NCBI GenBank assembly: GCA_021234155.1
Contig: JAJEKV010000177.1
Location: 780,160-844,159, forward strand
Direction of reading: 5' to 3'
DNA: 64,000 nt
Source of the DNA: Isoetes taiwanensis
Taxonomy: Eukaryota > Streptophyta > Lycopodiopsida > Isoetales > Isoetaceae
This document shows, piece after piece, positions 11,704-23,277 of this stretch. The stretch's first letter is position 1. Each line of letters starts with the position of its first letter. The position numbers and the translations under genes were made by a program. Under the pieces are notes generated by a model. It had not been told where the DNA came from. It saw only the letters and a program-made list of their open reading frames with translations, and made no database searches.

Positions 11704-12533
11704 TGATGAATTTAGAGGCAAGATTGTGATTATGACAAAATGCCTAGCAAGATTTTTCCAATTCAAATTCTACATGAACTCATGTAGTACAAATGAGAAT
11801 TTAGTGGAGAGCCACAATATGGTCTCTAATTTCCACTAATGTAAACTAGAACTCAATGTTATAGGAAAATAGTGCTAATGGTCAATAAACCATTGGCTTA
11901 AATCTTTAAAATCATATAATGCAGTTACTGTTCATCGGGCATTGACCCGATTCAGAGCTTCGATTGACTTGAGCTTTATGCATTCTTCTTCGCGGATCCC
12001 GCCGTAAGCACCACTATATACCTTTGTTCACCGTGTTTTCTTACATAATCTTCAATCCGGTTAAGGAAAACTTCTACTTTCCTATCGGGCCAATTCTCAT
12101 CCCCTGTATATATCCCACGGGACAAACGCATCTAAACTAAATTTGGGTGCACAATATCCCACAGGATCTCTGCTAAAAATTTGCCTTTTAACCATTGAAA
12201 TTTAATTTCGAATTTATTCACTTTCTTCTTCAAACCTTCACCATGGTGATAACGTTAGATTCTCAATGTTCAATGATGAAATTTACTGGGCACTTTAACT
12301 GGCAACCTATCATCAATTACTGTACCCTAGATAATTACATGATTGTCTGACCTACTGCCACTGCTTCTCATAGGCAGGCACATTAGGATGCTTGAGTCAT
12401 CATTCAACTTAGGTTTCATGCAGCAACTTGTGTGTTCATCTGGATCATTGTCTGCTCACATGTATTCTGGATGCAACCACTGCCACTGCTTCTCATGATT
12501 GCATCACAGACTTATCAAGCTGAAAACTTATCA
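11704..12533 (-). repeat. Copia LTR, middle, shared by both units
   Basis: 830 bp with the same termini as the outer LTRs, but clearly more divergent, with differences concentrated at about 11950-12150. It serves as 5' LTR of unit A and 3' LTR of unit B. Confidence 0.95.
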
Positions 12534-12543
12534 CTCCTCCTTC
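12534..12543 (-). promoter_or_regulatory. Polypurine tract, copia unit B
   Basis: Same gaaggaggag sequence on the minus strand abutting the middle LTR. Confidence 0.8.
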
Positions 12544-13950
12544 AGCTTATAAGTCTGTAAATTACACACATTTAACTTGCCTTTAAAGTACACATATTTG
12601 TTTTCTGGCAGTGCCTTGGTGAAAATATCTGCAACCTGCTTATTTGTTTCAATATACTTCATATAGATTATCTTCTTGTCAGCAAGATCTCTTATGAAAT
12701 GCATACTTAATTCAATATGTTTGGTCCTATCATGATGCACAGGATTTTTCACAATTGCTATGCAGCTTTGACTATCTGTCCATATGTCAGTAGGTTCCAT
12801 TTGTTCACAATACAACTCATTTAATGAGTCTTCTTAGCCACACCACTTCTTTGGCCACTAATGCGGTGATGCATATTACGCTTGGTTGAGCTCATTGCCT
12901 TCTTTGCTTGCCTTTTACATCTCCAAAAGATCACTCCTCCTCCAAGAAATATTGCATACCACGAAGTTGATCTTCTTGTATGTAAGTCCCCGCGCCCTAA
13001 ATGCATCACTATAGCATTTCATGATTAGATTTTTCGAATTGAAACAAATACCATGTCCTTGAGTGCCTTTGAGATATTTGAACTTCGTTTTCAGCTGCCT
13101 CGGTGTTCTGGTTGCATTGTGATTTCTCCCCGCTTTCGATTATGTTATTTGCATAAGCTATGTCGGTCAGTGTTATTGGCCAAGTATAGTAAGCATCCAA
13201 TTAATGCCCTGTAGGGAATATTTTCCATTTCGCAATGTCTTCTTGGTTTGATTTTGTACATAGGTCAACTTTGTGTCCGGGGTCATTGGAATTTTTCTTT
13301 GGCTTTGCTTCCGGCAGATTCAATCTCTTGAGCATATTCGTACATGTTTCTCTTTGGTGCAGCCTTAACCATTTTGCTCTCTATTTCTCACAACCTCTAT
13401 ACCTAGGAATTTTTTAAGTTCACCTAGGTTGCGCCATTTGAAAACATGACTTTGAATATCCTTGCATGTGTTTAGAATTTTGATTGAGCTGGCTATCATA
13501 ATGCAGTCGTCCACATATAATGCAATTATGCAGTATTCTTCTCCTTGCTTAAATCTATACAAGTTGCCATCATTCTGCAACTTCTCAAATCCCTGTTCTT
13601 GCAAGAATTGATTCATACAAAGGTACCACTCTCTTGGTATTTGCTTTTAATCCATATCTGACCCTATTTAGTTTCCATATCATGTTTTTCCCTTGCTCAA
13701 AACCAGGTGCTTGCTTCATAAATGCCTCCTCCTCAAGAGTTGCATTCAAAAAAGCTGTTTTGACATCCATATGGTGCAATTCATTTTGCCATTGCCAATA
13801 GGATTCTGATGCTTGTGAGCTTTACTATAGGTGAGTAGGTTTCATCATAATCTCTGCCCTTTTTCTGAGTGAAGCCTTGAGCTACTAATCTTGCCTTGAA
13901 TTTCTTACTGCCATCTGGATTACTCTTAATTTTGTAAAGCCATTTACTCC
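12534..13950 (-). pseudogene. Copia unit B reverse transcriptase and RNase H, heavily broken
   Basis: Collinear with unit A 7371-8801. RNase H is recognisable (DIWTDSQSCIAI, HIELSMHFIRD), as are the RT blocks HHMDVKTAFLNATLEEEAFM and LYVDDCIMIA. Between about 12820 and 13450 the sequence carries many small insertions, deletions and substitutions relative to unit A, most at CAG or CTG in unit A, and the frame breaks repeatedly. At about 13650 the AIYGLKQSP block of unit A is altered. The frame break at the RT entry (about 13950) is the same as in unit A. Confidence 0.9.
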
Positions 13951-15460
13951 CTATGATATTCTGATTCCATCAGATTTTACTAATTCATATGTCTTGGTGT
14001 CCTCAAATGATTTAAGCTCATCTCTCATAGCTGCCATCCATTTTTCTTTATCTGCACTCTCCAAGACTTCTTCAAAAGTTTGTGGTATAATTTCATCTTC
14101 TAGAATTGCCAATATTTGTTCATGCTCTCTTTGCTTCAATATCATGCCGCTTTTGCCTTGCTTTCGATCCCGCCATAAGGTTTATCTTCTAACTTTGCTT
14201 CTTCAATTAATCTTTCTGCTTGTGTTTTCCTTTTCCTCCTAATTTTGATAGGTTCATGTATGTCTTGTCTTGGTTCCTGTGCTACCTCAGGAGCTTGGTA
14301 TTCAATTCCTGCTGCATGACCTTGACTCTCTTCTTCCACTGCCTTTTCCAGTGTATTATGCTCATCTTCTTCATTATGAATAACCTGTTCAATCTCTTCT
14401 GAATCATCTATCATCAGTTTCAAATTTAGCCATTTGTTCTGTAATTTTAGGAACTACCTTTATCCCTTTTCTGTATCTGTGCTTATATAATACTCCCTCA
14501 TTGAATAGGACATCTCTACTGATTATAATGGTCTTTGTTTCTGGATTATATACTCTATATCCTTTAGCTTCATTGTCATAACCCACAAAAAATCCAATCT
14601 CAGCTCTATTGTCCAATTTTTTTCTCAATTCTGAAGGAACATGAGTGTATACCAAACAACCATAAACTTTATATTTCATGTAATCTATTTTTGCTTCAGG
14701 ATTCCATACAATGCTTGGTATATTTCCATGAAGTGTGGAGGAAGGGAGTATGTTCTGAATTTCTATGGCAGTTTGTAAAGCTTCCACCCAAAGGTTATTT
14801 GGTAAGCCACTTTCCTTTAGCATAGATCTGATTGCATCCATAATTGTTCTGTTCTTCCTTTCTGACACCCCATTTTGTTGAGGAGTGTATCTGCATGTTA
14901 GTTGCCTTTTGATGCCATGTGCAATGCAGTAAGTTCTGAATTTTGTTGACAAATACTCTCCACCACGGTCTGATCTAATGCATTTTAGCTTATGGCATGT
15001 TTCCCTTTCCATTTCTGCCACATATTGCTTGAATGCATTTAAAGCTTGTGATTTCTTTTCCAAGCAATATGCTTTACATTTTCGACTGTAGTCATCAGTA
15101 AATGTTATGAAGTACCTTTTGTTACCTCTGCCTCTCACATTTAATGGACCACACAGGTCTGAGTGCACTAGTTCCAGTGTTTGCAGTGTTTTAGATTGTC
15201 TTTTAGCAAAAGGCAACCTATGGAATTTTCCTAGAGCACACCCTTCACATATATGATTTGCTTTGCTGTCACAATAATCTATGTGACCTAGTTTATGCAG
15301 ACTTTCTAATTTCTTGTAGTCTGTGTGCGCTAGTCTATTATGCCATAAGTGCGCTCCAACCCGGATATTGCATTTACACCACAATGCACAAGGTTGTTTA
15401 GCTCAAACAAGTTGCCAACTCTTTTAGCATAAAACTTCAATTCATCTTTGAGAAAAACAT
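13951..15460 (-). pseudogene. Copia unit B integrase and linker
   Basis: Collinear with unit A. Unlike unit A it keeps one open frame from the zinc domain through the core (14404-15384, 326 codons), including ITFTDDYSRKCKAYCLEKK where unit A is shifted. Catalytic D, D and E blocks are intact (LVHSDLCGPL, IRSDRGGEYLS, GVSERKNR). The shared frame break near 14415 separates the linker. The N-terminal end near 15354 differs from unit A at two adjacent CTG/CAG sites. Confidence 0.9.
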
Positions 15461-16835
15461 TACATTGCAGCCTCAAATGTCACCCTATATCCCAAATCAC
15501 ACAACTGGCTTACTGAAATTAAATTTTTAATTATGCCTGGAACACACAATACGTCTTCTATATTCACAATATTTCCATTTAAGTCCTTCAGCTGCAAAAG
15601 TCCACTTCCTTGAATGTCTTGCAAAGCCCCATTGCCAACTTGAATTTTTCTTGATTTTGCAGTGGAGAATTTCTTCAAGATTTCAGCATCCTTGACTACT
15701 GATCTTTCAGCTCCAGAATCAACTATCAAATGATCAGCATTATTAGCACATGCATTTTCATTGATAACTGCAAAATCACTTATTACCTCATCTTCATCTT
15801 GTGTTTCAGTCTTAGCCTTAGCCTCTTGCTCTTCTTGTGCAATGTATGCTTTCTCATATCCTCCACCTCTACCTCGCCAACTCTTCCCTGCTTTGGAGTC
15901 ACCCCTTCCTCTAGAAGTTTTACCATAATTTTTTGGTGTGGGGCACTTGGAGGCTGCATGTCCTCTTCCCCCACAATTGTAGCAATTAAACTCTTTCTTT
16001 AATTTTGGACATTCACTTTTATAATGCCCTGCTTCATGACAGTGGTAGCAAATTATTTTACCTTTTCTTTTCATTACTAATATTTCAGGGGTTTCTTCAT
16101 TTTGGCTTTGCCTCAATACTTTCTTCTGCTCCCATTCAGTCCTAAGCATGACTTCTGCCTCCTCCCTACTTTTGCTTGAATTTCTAATGAACAATGCTAG
16201 AGTTTCATTCTCCCCTATTGCTCTTGAAATTTGCAACACTGACTTCTCTCGGATATCACAACACCAAACCCTTCTAGGTCAGCCAATCAAGTTATCAAAC
16301 TTATTAAAAAATTCGGACACATCTTCATCCTCTCTAAGTTTTAGATTTCTTAATTCATTTTCCAATAAATCTATTTGAGAGGATGTTTTCTCCTCATAGT
16401 GCTTAAGGAGGAATTTCCACATCTCCCTTGGACTGAGAGACCTTAACTTTAAGCGTATAGCAGGACTTACCTTACAAGTTATGATACCTTGTGCTTCCTT
16501 GACTTTAGCCTGCAATGATTTTCCTCCTCCTGTGCTAGTACCTCCTCCTCGAGCGTCCAAAGACTAGTACGAGCCTGCACTGCGGCTCACGAGCACACCA
16601 CCAATTGCAGCGTGCTTCCCCCTGCAGATTGGCCACCTGTAGCTCCAACAACTGAACCTGTAGAAGCTGTTCTAGTTAGCACATCTGCTGCTACTGAGCT
16701 ATTTGGATCAACTACCTCCCAGAGCTCCTCCACATCCAGAACATGCATTATGGCATCCTTCCATATTTGAAATCCTGGACCACCTTTGTATACGTCTATG
16801 GTGTTGAGCAAACTTACGACAAATCTGCTAGACAT
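15461..16835 (-). pseudogene. Copia unit B gag and protease
   Basis: Same order as unit A: start ATG at 16835, capsid region, two CCHC knuckles, and protease LIVDSGAERSVV. The frame is open from 16239 to 15460 and broken at about 16250 and 16570, where unit A has CAG or CTG sites. A short run near 16560-16610 is unrelated in detail to unit A. Confidence 0.9.
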
Positions 16836-16845
16836 GATTGAGATG

Positions 16846-16858
16846 GCTCTGATACCAC
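16846..16858 (-). promoter_or_regulatory. Primer-binding site for initiator tRNA-Met, copia unit B
   Basis: The minus strand reads gtggtatcagagc next to the right outer LTR. Confidence 0.95.
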
Positions 16859-17691
16859 TGATGAATTTAGAGGCAAGATTGTGATTATGACAAAATGCCT
16901 AGCAAGATTTTTCCAATTCAAATTCTACATGAACTCATGTAGTACAAATGAGAATTTAGTGGAGAGCCACAATATGGTATCTAATCTCCACTAATGTAAA
17001 CTAGAACTCAATGTTATAGGAAAATAGTGCTAATGGTCAATAAACCATTGGCTTAAATCTTTAAAATCATATAATGCAGTTACTGTTCATCGGGCATTGA
17101 CCCGATTACTGTAGCTCAGTTGACTTGAGCTTTATGCATTCTTCTTCGCCGGATCCACTTCGTAAGCACCGCTATATACCTTTGTTCACCGTGTTTTCTT
17201 ACATAATCTTCAATCCGGCGGTTATGGAAAACTTCTACTTTCCTATCCGGGCCAATTCTCATCCCTGTATATATCCCACAGGACAAACGCACGAAACTAG
17301 CTGGGTGCACAATATCCCACAGGATCTCTGCTAAAAATTTGCCTTTTAACCATTGAAACTTAATTTCGAATTTATTCACTTTCTTCTTCAAACCTTCACC
17401 ATGGTGATAACGTTAGATTCTCAATGTTCAATGATGAAATTTACTGGGCACTTTAACTGGCAACCTATCATCAATTACTGTACCCTAGATAATTACATGA
17501 TTGCCTGACCTACTGCCACTGCTTCTCATAGGCAGGCACATTAGGATGCTTGAGTCATCATTCAACTTAGGTTTCATGCAGCAACTTGTGTGTTCATCTG
17601 GATCATTGTCTGCTCACATGTATTCTGGATGCAACCACTGCCACTGCTTCTCATGATTGCATCACAGACTTATCAAGCTGAAAACTTATCA
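16859..17691 (-). repeat. Copia LTR, outer (5' LTR of unit B)
   Basis: 833 bp, nearly identical to 6538-7370 (about two substitutions seen, for example tggtatc for tggtctc). The target copy acctg follows at 17692-17696. Confidence 0.95.
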
Positions 17692-18673
17692 ACCTGGATG
17701 CTCTTGACACTTTTTTCCAATTCACTGGCATGCGAGTTAACTTGGCCAATTGAAAACTAGGGTGATGCTAGTTGCATCATCCCATCAGCCAAGGCTTCCC
17801 GCATTCACTTACTAGGGGCAAGAGGTAGAGGTGGCCCCGACCTACAAGTACTTGGGGATTGAGTTCTCAACTACCACCCATTGGTTGCGGGTCACGGCGG
17901 GTTGGAAAGCACTATATGCCATGCAGAACAACAGCCACAAGGCAGAGTTGTATGCCTGGAGCCACCAATCACATTTGTTTCGGGACTTGGTTGAGCCAGT
18001 CCTTTTGTATGGGGCAGAAGTGTGGGGTCCGGTGATATCCCTCAACACCTGGAATGACCTCGAGCAGGTGCAAGGCCTTCTTGGCACGGGCCCTGGGGGT
18101 GAAGTCCACCGTTCCGTACCAGATCCTACTCCAGGAGACAAGCTTTCTACCCCTTCAACGGGCTGCATTGGAACGCCATATCGTTTACTTCCAAAAGGTG
18201 GTCGCTATGGCTGACACACGCTTGCCCCACCTTGCTTTGGCCACGGCGATGGGTCCCCAATGCCTGAAATCCTGCTGGAAAGACAAGCAAGCTCAGTGGT
18301 TCTCACGCTGGGGTGTGCAGGCAAACAGATGCGTCCAGGTCAGGACAAAGAAAGATCGCGAGGCACTTAAACTGTACCTAGATGCTACTTTCCTTCGCAA
18401 GCTCTGGGATGCAGAGGCTCTGGCGCACGTTAAGCTGGCATACTATCAGCAGCAAGTCAATCCTAGGCTCACAAGAGGCCCACACCAGTACTTGTACATC
18501 CAGCTGCCCATGAAGAAGCGCCGACTTATAGCTTCCATTCGCACGGGTGCACATCGCCTCCGCATTGAAACGGGGCGTTGGGCTCGGGAAGCAGAAGAGC
18601 AAAAGCTTTGCCAGTGTTGCCACCAGGGCGTGATTGAGGATGAATGTCATACCCTCCAGATCTGCCCAGCATA
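17692..18673 (+). pseudogene. LINE reverse transcriptase thumb and C-terminal domain, downstream of the copia array
   Basis: Continuation of the LINE ORF2 cut at 6537. It resumes with NLDALDTFFQFTGMRVNL, then TYKYLGIEFSTTTHWLRV and EPVLLYGAEVWG. From 18054 a 206-codon frame carries RAALERHIVYFQKVVAMAD, CLKSCWKDKQAQWFSRWG and a C-terminal Cys/His block CQCCHQGVIEDECHTLQICPA, the usual zinc-like end of L1-clade ORF2. The sequence stops matching at about 18673, where an A-rich run begins. The same C-terminal block recurs in fragments at 28.8 and 29.9 kb, which fixes the family. Confidence 0.9.
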
Positions 18674-20465
18674 ACACACAAAAACAAAAAAAATTCAATT
18701 TTTTTTATGATACAAAAAACAACTGGCAACAACCCAGCTCCACTATTTTGCAAAACATGGAGCTTTCCATGGCTCTTATATTTTGGAACATAATCTGTTG
18801 GTGCTCAAGAGCCTTTTCTTCTCCTTTCTCTGCTCCAATTGCCTTTTCCTTGTGATAAAGATAGGTAATTGTAATTCATAAGGTATTAATGTGCTGGTTT
18901 AGGATCCTGTGATCAACCACTTTGAAAAGCCCATCAATGTACCATGATTTCGGCCAAATAGATTTGGTTGCAGTTTAATCAATCTACTTCCAATCGAGCA
19001 ACGATTGTTCCTAGATCCAAATCATCCCCTTGGGAGTCTTCTGGAAAATTTTTAGCCAATTCCGAAAGCCTCCTTTCTGCTTGCCTTTCTGCTTGGAATC
19101 TCCTATGAGAAGCAAAAGGAAATCTCTCGATTCACCTTCTAATCTGCCGGTTCACCTTCTTCTTTGCCGAATCACCATATAGTCTGTCGATTCAACTTGC
19201 AAAAGATTCTAAGTTATGTCGATTCAACCTGCACGGATGAATTTCTTTGATGCGCTGATGTAACGATGATTCAACCTGGGCAAATGTAAGGATCAATTCA
19301 ACGCGCGTGGATGTAAGAACGAATTTCTTTGATGTGCTGATGATTTATGACCTCTGCAGATTGCAGATGATCTCATAAATGTGCTCAAATTTGATGTCTG
19401 CACATGCTAAGATGGTCTGCCGAGTTCCTCTATAGCTGCCAAATCTTCAATGAATATCTCTATTGCTTGTTTGTTCCCTTCAAGGCATCATCAATCTCGA
19501 ATCTATTTGTTACTCCTAAAAATTTGAGCTCTCAAAAACTTGCAGAAGTGGCAACCAAGTGCATCCAGGGGCTTTTGGCATGCTGCATGCCTTTCTTTTC
19601 TATACTCTCGATCTCATTTAAATAAGGCCTTGTCTATTTTTAAGGCATCTTAACATTCAATAGTTTGGCAAAAAAATACACACATCAAAATCTCCTTTTC
19701 TTTCCTCCAACCCAAATTCTGTAAAAAAGCATTTGCCAACGTAATCATGTATGTTCTCTCCTTTTAGCTCTATGGCATAGCCCAGGTTCAATTCCTATGG
19801 AGTCCACATATTTCTTATATTGAGTTCTTTGATACACCATCTTTATTGAGCTTTTTGGCTATGCGATTATGTTGAGATTCAATGGCTTTTTGGTGGTATT
19901 AATTTTTTGGCTATGGTCAATGTAGACAATGCATCAATGGTCATTTCCAATGGTATTAATGTATTAAGGAATTTTGGCGTTTCCAATATATTGATTTGTT
20001 AAGAGTGGTTTGGACAATACTGTATTTATATTTCATTTATACATTAATTTAGGAAATATCATATTGTACTCGGCCATTTTTGTTAGGTTTGCATATATTT
20101 TGTACGTTTGATATTTTGAAAATAGGCTTTCCAAGATGGTGGTCAAAATTATGTACTTTTTGGCATATTCTAGCATTTATTCTCAGCCAATGGGCGCGAT
20201 TTAACTATTATGTGGTTATGTACAAAGTGGAAAGCGTCACACACCTATTCTTTCTATAATTGCCTAGATATTGAAAATCGTAAAAACTGCTCATATACTC
20301 ATATATCGCATAAATACATGTATGAAAAGGAGATCACCTTACATAAGCATTCAAACATATTGTGGGTTAATAAGGACAACATTAAGAGAGTAAGAAGAGT
20401 CAAAGCTTATATTATCAACAAGGTACATAAAAACTACATAGAAATTACTTTATAATAAATACATT
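18674..20465. other. Intergenic DNA between LINE and ENT gene 1
   Basis: AT-rich with an A-rich run at 18674-18720. Around 19100-19350 there are several degenerate repeats of a gattcaacctgc-type phrase. The 17-mer shared with the hairpin at 614 lies at 20157-20173. No coding region is supported. Confidence 0.55.
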
Positions 20466-21942
20466 TCACCAGCCTTTACCAATCAACCAAAACCAGTCTA
20501 ATACAACGCCAACAAGTACACCAAATGTGATGAAAAATGTCAAGATATTCCCTAAAGTTTTTTTTTCTAAATCCTGTAAGCCACGAAAAAATATTAAAAC
20601 CTCTAAATGGAAATGATATGAAATACACAACCGGGTTTGTTTTATTACCTTATAACCATTTGGAGCTTGTATTAGAATGCAGACGATTAGGTAACCATTA
20701 GTTGCACCTAGTAGAAGACATAGAGCTAGAACTCTACCTTGACCACCAAACTTACTTGCCCAATAAAAAAGAGGAACAAATAAAAAGCGTGTTAAGCATG
20801 CCAATGTTAAACCTATTCTTGATGTCATTCTTAATGCATCAATAGTAGGTATATATCTTGAAATGAAGTCTCCCAAATTGTACATCGCAACCACAAGCAC
20901 AATGTACCTGTGTACTAGAAGATAATTTTTGGCATTAATGTCATCTTATAGAAGTGGATCACCTACTACCATGTAATCTAATACATACCATGTTCCTAGT
21001 TCATGTTTTCCAGTGTCTTCAGCCAAGAATCCAGGAAATATAGAGAGTGTTACGGCACTAACAAGAAAGAGATTGATTGCGTAATCTATGCTGTCACGAA
21101 ATATCTGCCCAATTCTTACTTTTGTTTTTGTCCTCCCTGTAAATCACAATTTAATTCAATTAAATTTTCAATCCCTCACTACACTGACATGTACAAGTTA
21201 CAATTTATCAGTAAGCTTATTACTGCAAAGGTTTTTCCCTTGAAAACTCTACAAGGCAGGGATTTTTTAACCTTGGACAATCAAGGGCATATTGTGTTCC
21301 TACTTTCTTTGTTTAGGTTCGTGGACAATAAAATTCAATTCTATTCTATTCTGTTCTCTTTAATTGAAATGCCATTCCTTGTCCTTCATTGTTAAATAAA
21401 AGAGTTATACAAAATATAAATATACCTTCCTCCAGTTGATCAAGCTCCACCGATTTGCAAGATAGTGATACGGTTGAATCATGTTGACATTTTGTGATAT
21501 GAAGAAACGGAAATATATGGACATAAAGTACCAAGCAGAAGAGCTCAAAAATGCTTGCAACGAAGAAAAAAGTCACTGCAATAAAAACTCAAAATATAAA
21601 TGAGACTTGGAGACAATAAGTACGTAGAAAATTTATCCATTACATGCTCCTCTGCGCAAGCCTCTTTGAGTATTTTTACATAATGCCTTAGTAATTAGTC
21701 GTAAACCGGATGTTGCAACTCCTGAAGCAGCCATTCCTGCAATAAAAGACTACATAAGATAAATAGTTAGTTCATAGTTGGTAAAATAAATAAATTCTTA
21801 CTCTCGTTATATCAAAAGTAAGATTCGTCATTGTTGCTAATGATGGAAAAATATAATTAAGTGCAATCTATTCTTACTTGGCAAATAGAAAAGTTAAAGG
21901 AAAAAGAGAAAAAGGGTGGTTTAGATAGTATCTTTCCTTCTA

Positions 21943-21974
<32 letters not shown>

Positions 21975-23277
21975 CTTCTATACTAGGGAAATTTATAATT
22001 AAGTGATAATTGTAAAGGTTAAAGGAAAAAGAGAAAAAAGGGAGTGGTTTAGATATCCTCGTACCTGGGAAAATCTTGGTGATAAGCTTCCAACCATGCT
22101 TCCAAAAACATGAGCAGTGGCAATACCAAATCCCATACTCATAATACATGTGCCAACAAATGCAACAACTCCTCCTTGCCCATGTGTAGCAATATCAAGC
22201 TGCAGAATATATAAAAGATTATTTTTAAATCATTTAGTATGAATACAGAATGAATGAAAAACTATTCTTACAATTGGAATGCATAAGGTACACAACACAT
22301 AAAGTCCATAGCCAACTTGAATCCGAACTCGGTTATTGATTTTGTCTTCAAAGTAGATGAATGCAGCAATAGTTAAAAGGCAAAATGGTGGGTACATAAG
22401 CGTCAACACCCGCGATGGATGATACCTCTAGTAATGCAAAAGCAATTAGATACAAGATAAAATTAAGAAAGAAGTCTTGTAAATACCATTGCAAAGTGAT
22501 CTTTTATATGTCTTTCTTTCTTTTTGCTTCTTTTTTTTTGGGGGTAAAAATCACAATGAACATGGGCATCTAGTCGTACAAACCAGAATAAATAAAGACC
22601 ATATTAGATCAAGATACAAATAATGCAGGGCTTGATAGTTACTTATGATGTCATATGGATACAAAGTTTAAGTGATATCTTGTACTTTATTGATATTATT
22701 TAGTATAATAATGAGGGAGGGAGAACAAACAACAATAGTAACAAACTGTATGAAGACCCGGAAGGAATTTGCGATCCACGTCTCAAACCTAGTCCTATAG
22801 TCTTGAAAGCATTAAAAACTAAAACATTATCACACCCATGACTCATGACATCCTCTCCACTTATTGATTGAGAAACTAATTTGATTAGTGTTAGATTATT
22901 AAAGTAAGTGAGCAAGAAAAGATAGATGAACATACAGGAAAAACATGAATGTAATAGTCTTGTGCACTTAAAATGCTATTCCATGGCAAAAGGCTTCCAG
23001 CACCAAGAACCCAACAAGTTAAATGAGCTGCAAACTTGACCTGCACCAACATCAATATTTAAACCTGCATAGTTTTAGGAATACTAACAATACATAAAGC
23101 AAAAATGTCCAAATCCCAACGAGTTCTCTAAAATTATTCATTAAAATTAGCCTTGAATGAAAGATATTTTTGTCCAATCAAGCAAAGCGAACATGTTAAT
23201 GTGAAGAAATATGTAGCTTTGGTAGTCGAACAAACCTTCATTGGTGGCTCAGAGATGTCTTTAGTAGTTTCCTCCAT
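20466..23277 (-). CDS. ENT: Equilibrative nucleoside transporter, gene 1 (9 exons, 402 aa)
   Basis: Membrane carrier of the SLC29/ENT family that moves nucleosides and nucleobases across plasma or vacuolar membranes. Exons on the minus strand: 23277-23236, 23040-22936, 22427-22272, 22199-22065, 21749-21644, 21575-21426, 21136-20989, 20907-20649, 20573-20466. All junctions are GT-AG and phases agree, giving 402 codons plus TGA. Family hallmarks: LLPWN in the first helix (residues 31-35), RYHPSRVLTLMYPPF (50-64), YNLGDFISRYIP around 290-301 with the conserved G293, D294 and R298, and a C-terminal LDWFWLIGKGW. Eleven helices are expected. The start at 23277 was chosen because it gives a short hydrophilic tail like gene 2; an in-frame ATG 57 bases upstream is possible. 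No lesions are seen. Confidence 0.93.
21220..21362 (+). repeat. LINE 3'-tail copy inside ENT gene 1 intron 6
   Basis: Resembles 32255-32375 over about 120 bp (ggtttttcccttgaaaac, aaggc, ttcgtggacaataaaa) and ends in a ttctattctattc microsatellite. It lies antisense to the transporter, between exons 6 and 7. Confidence 0.6.
21945..21979. repeat. (CTT)n microsatellite in ENT gene 1 intron 4
   Basis: About 35 bp of CTT. The flanks 21890-21940 and 22015-22060 are similar to each other (gttaaaggaaaaagagaaaa), so this part of the intron has undergone a local duplication of about 125 bp. Confidence 0.85.

Larger units (their letters stand above)
6538..17691 (-). mobile_element. Tandem Ty1/copia array: LTR-internal-LTR-internal-LTR
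   Basis: Three LTRs (6538-7370, 11704-12533, 16859-17691) bracket two internal regions, all coding on the minus strand. The array inserted once: the 5-bp target acctg lies immediately outside the outer LTRs (6533-6537 and 17692-17696), and the host LINE continues beyond it. LTRs begin TG and end CA. Each internal region has an initiator-tRNA-Met primer-binding site next to its 5' LTR and a purine tract next to its 3' LTR. Domain order in transcription is gag, protease, integrase, RT, RNase H, which is the copia order. Unequal recombination between LTRs or between sister copies is the likely origin of the shared middle LTR. Confidence 0.95.

Noticed and set aside
15730-16378. Plus-strand open frames across copia gag (also 10578-10850 and 9066-9248)
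   Set aside because: They are antisense shadows of gag and pol codons; the motifs lie on the minus strand.
11691-16858. tRNA genes suggested by ggtatcagagc sequences
   Set aside because: Only the 12-13 bases complementary to the tRNA 3' end are present next to LTRs; these are primer-binding sites.
6538-17691. Two independent neighbouring copia insertions
   Set aside because: Only one target duplication exists (acctg), at the outer ends. The middle LTR is directly abutted by a primer-binding site on one side and a purine tract on the other, with no host DNA between.
22520-22620. SINE suggested by a T-run followed by gggggtaaaaatcac
   Set aside because: Similar T-run phrases at 32585 and 54635 do not align beyond about 15 bases.
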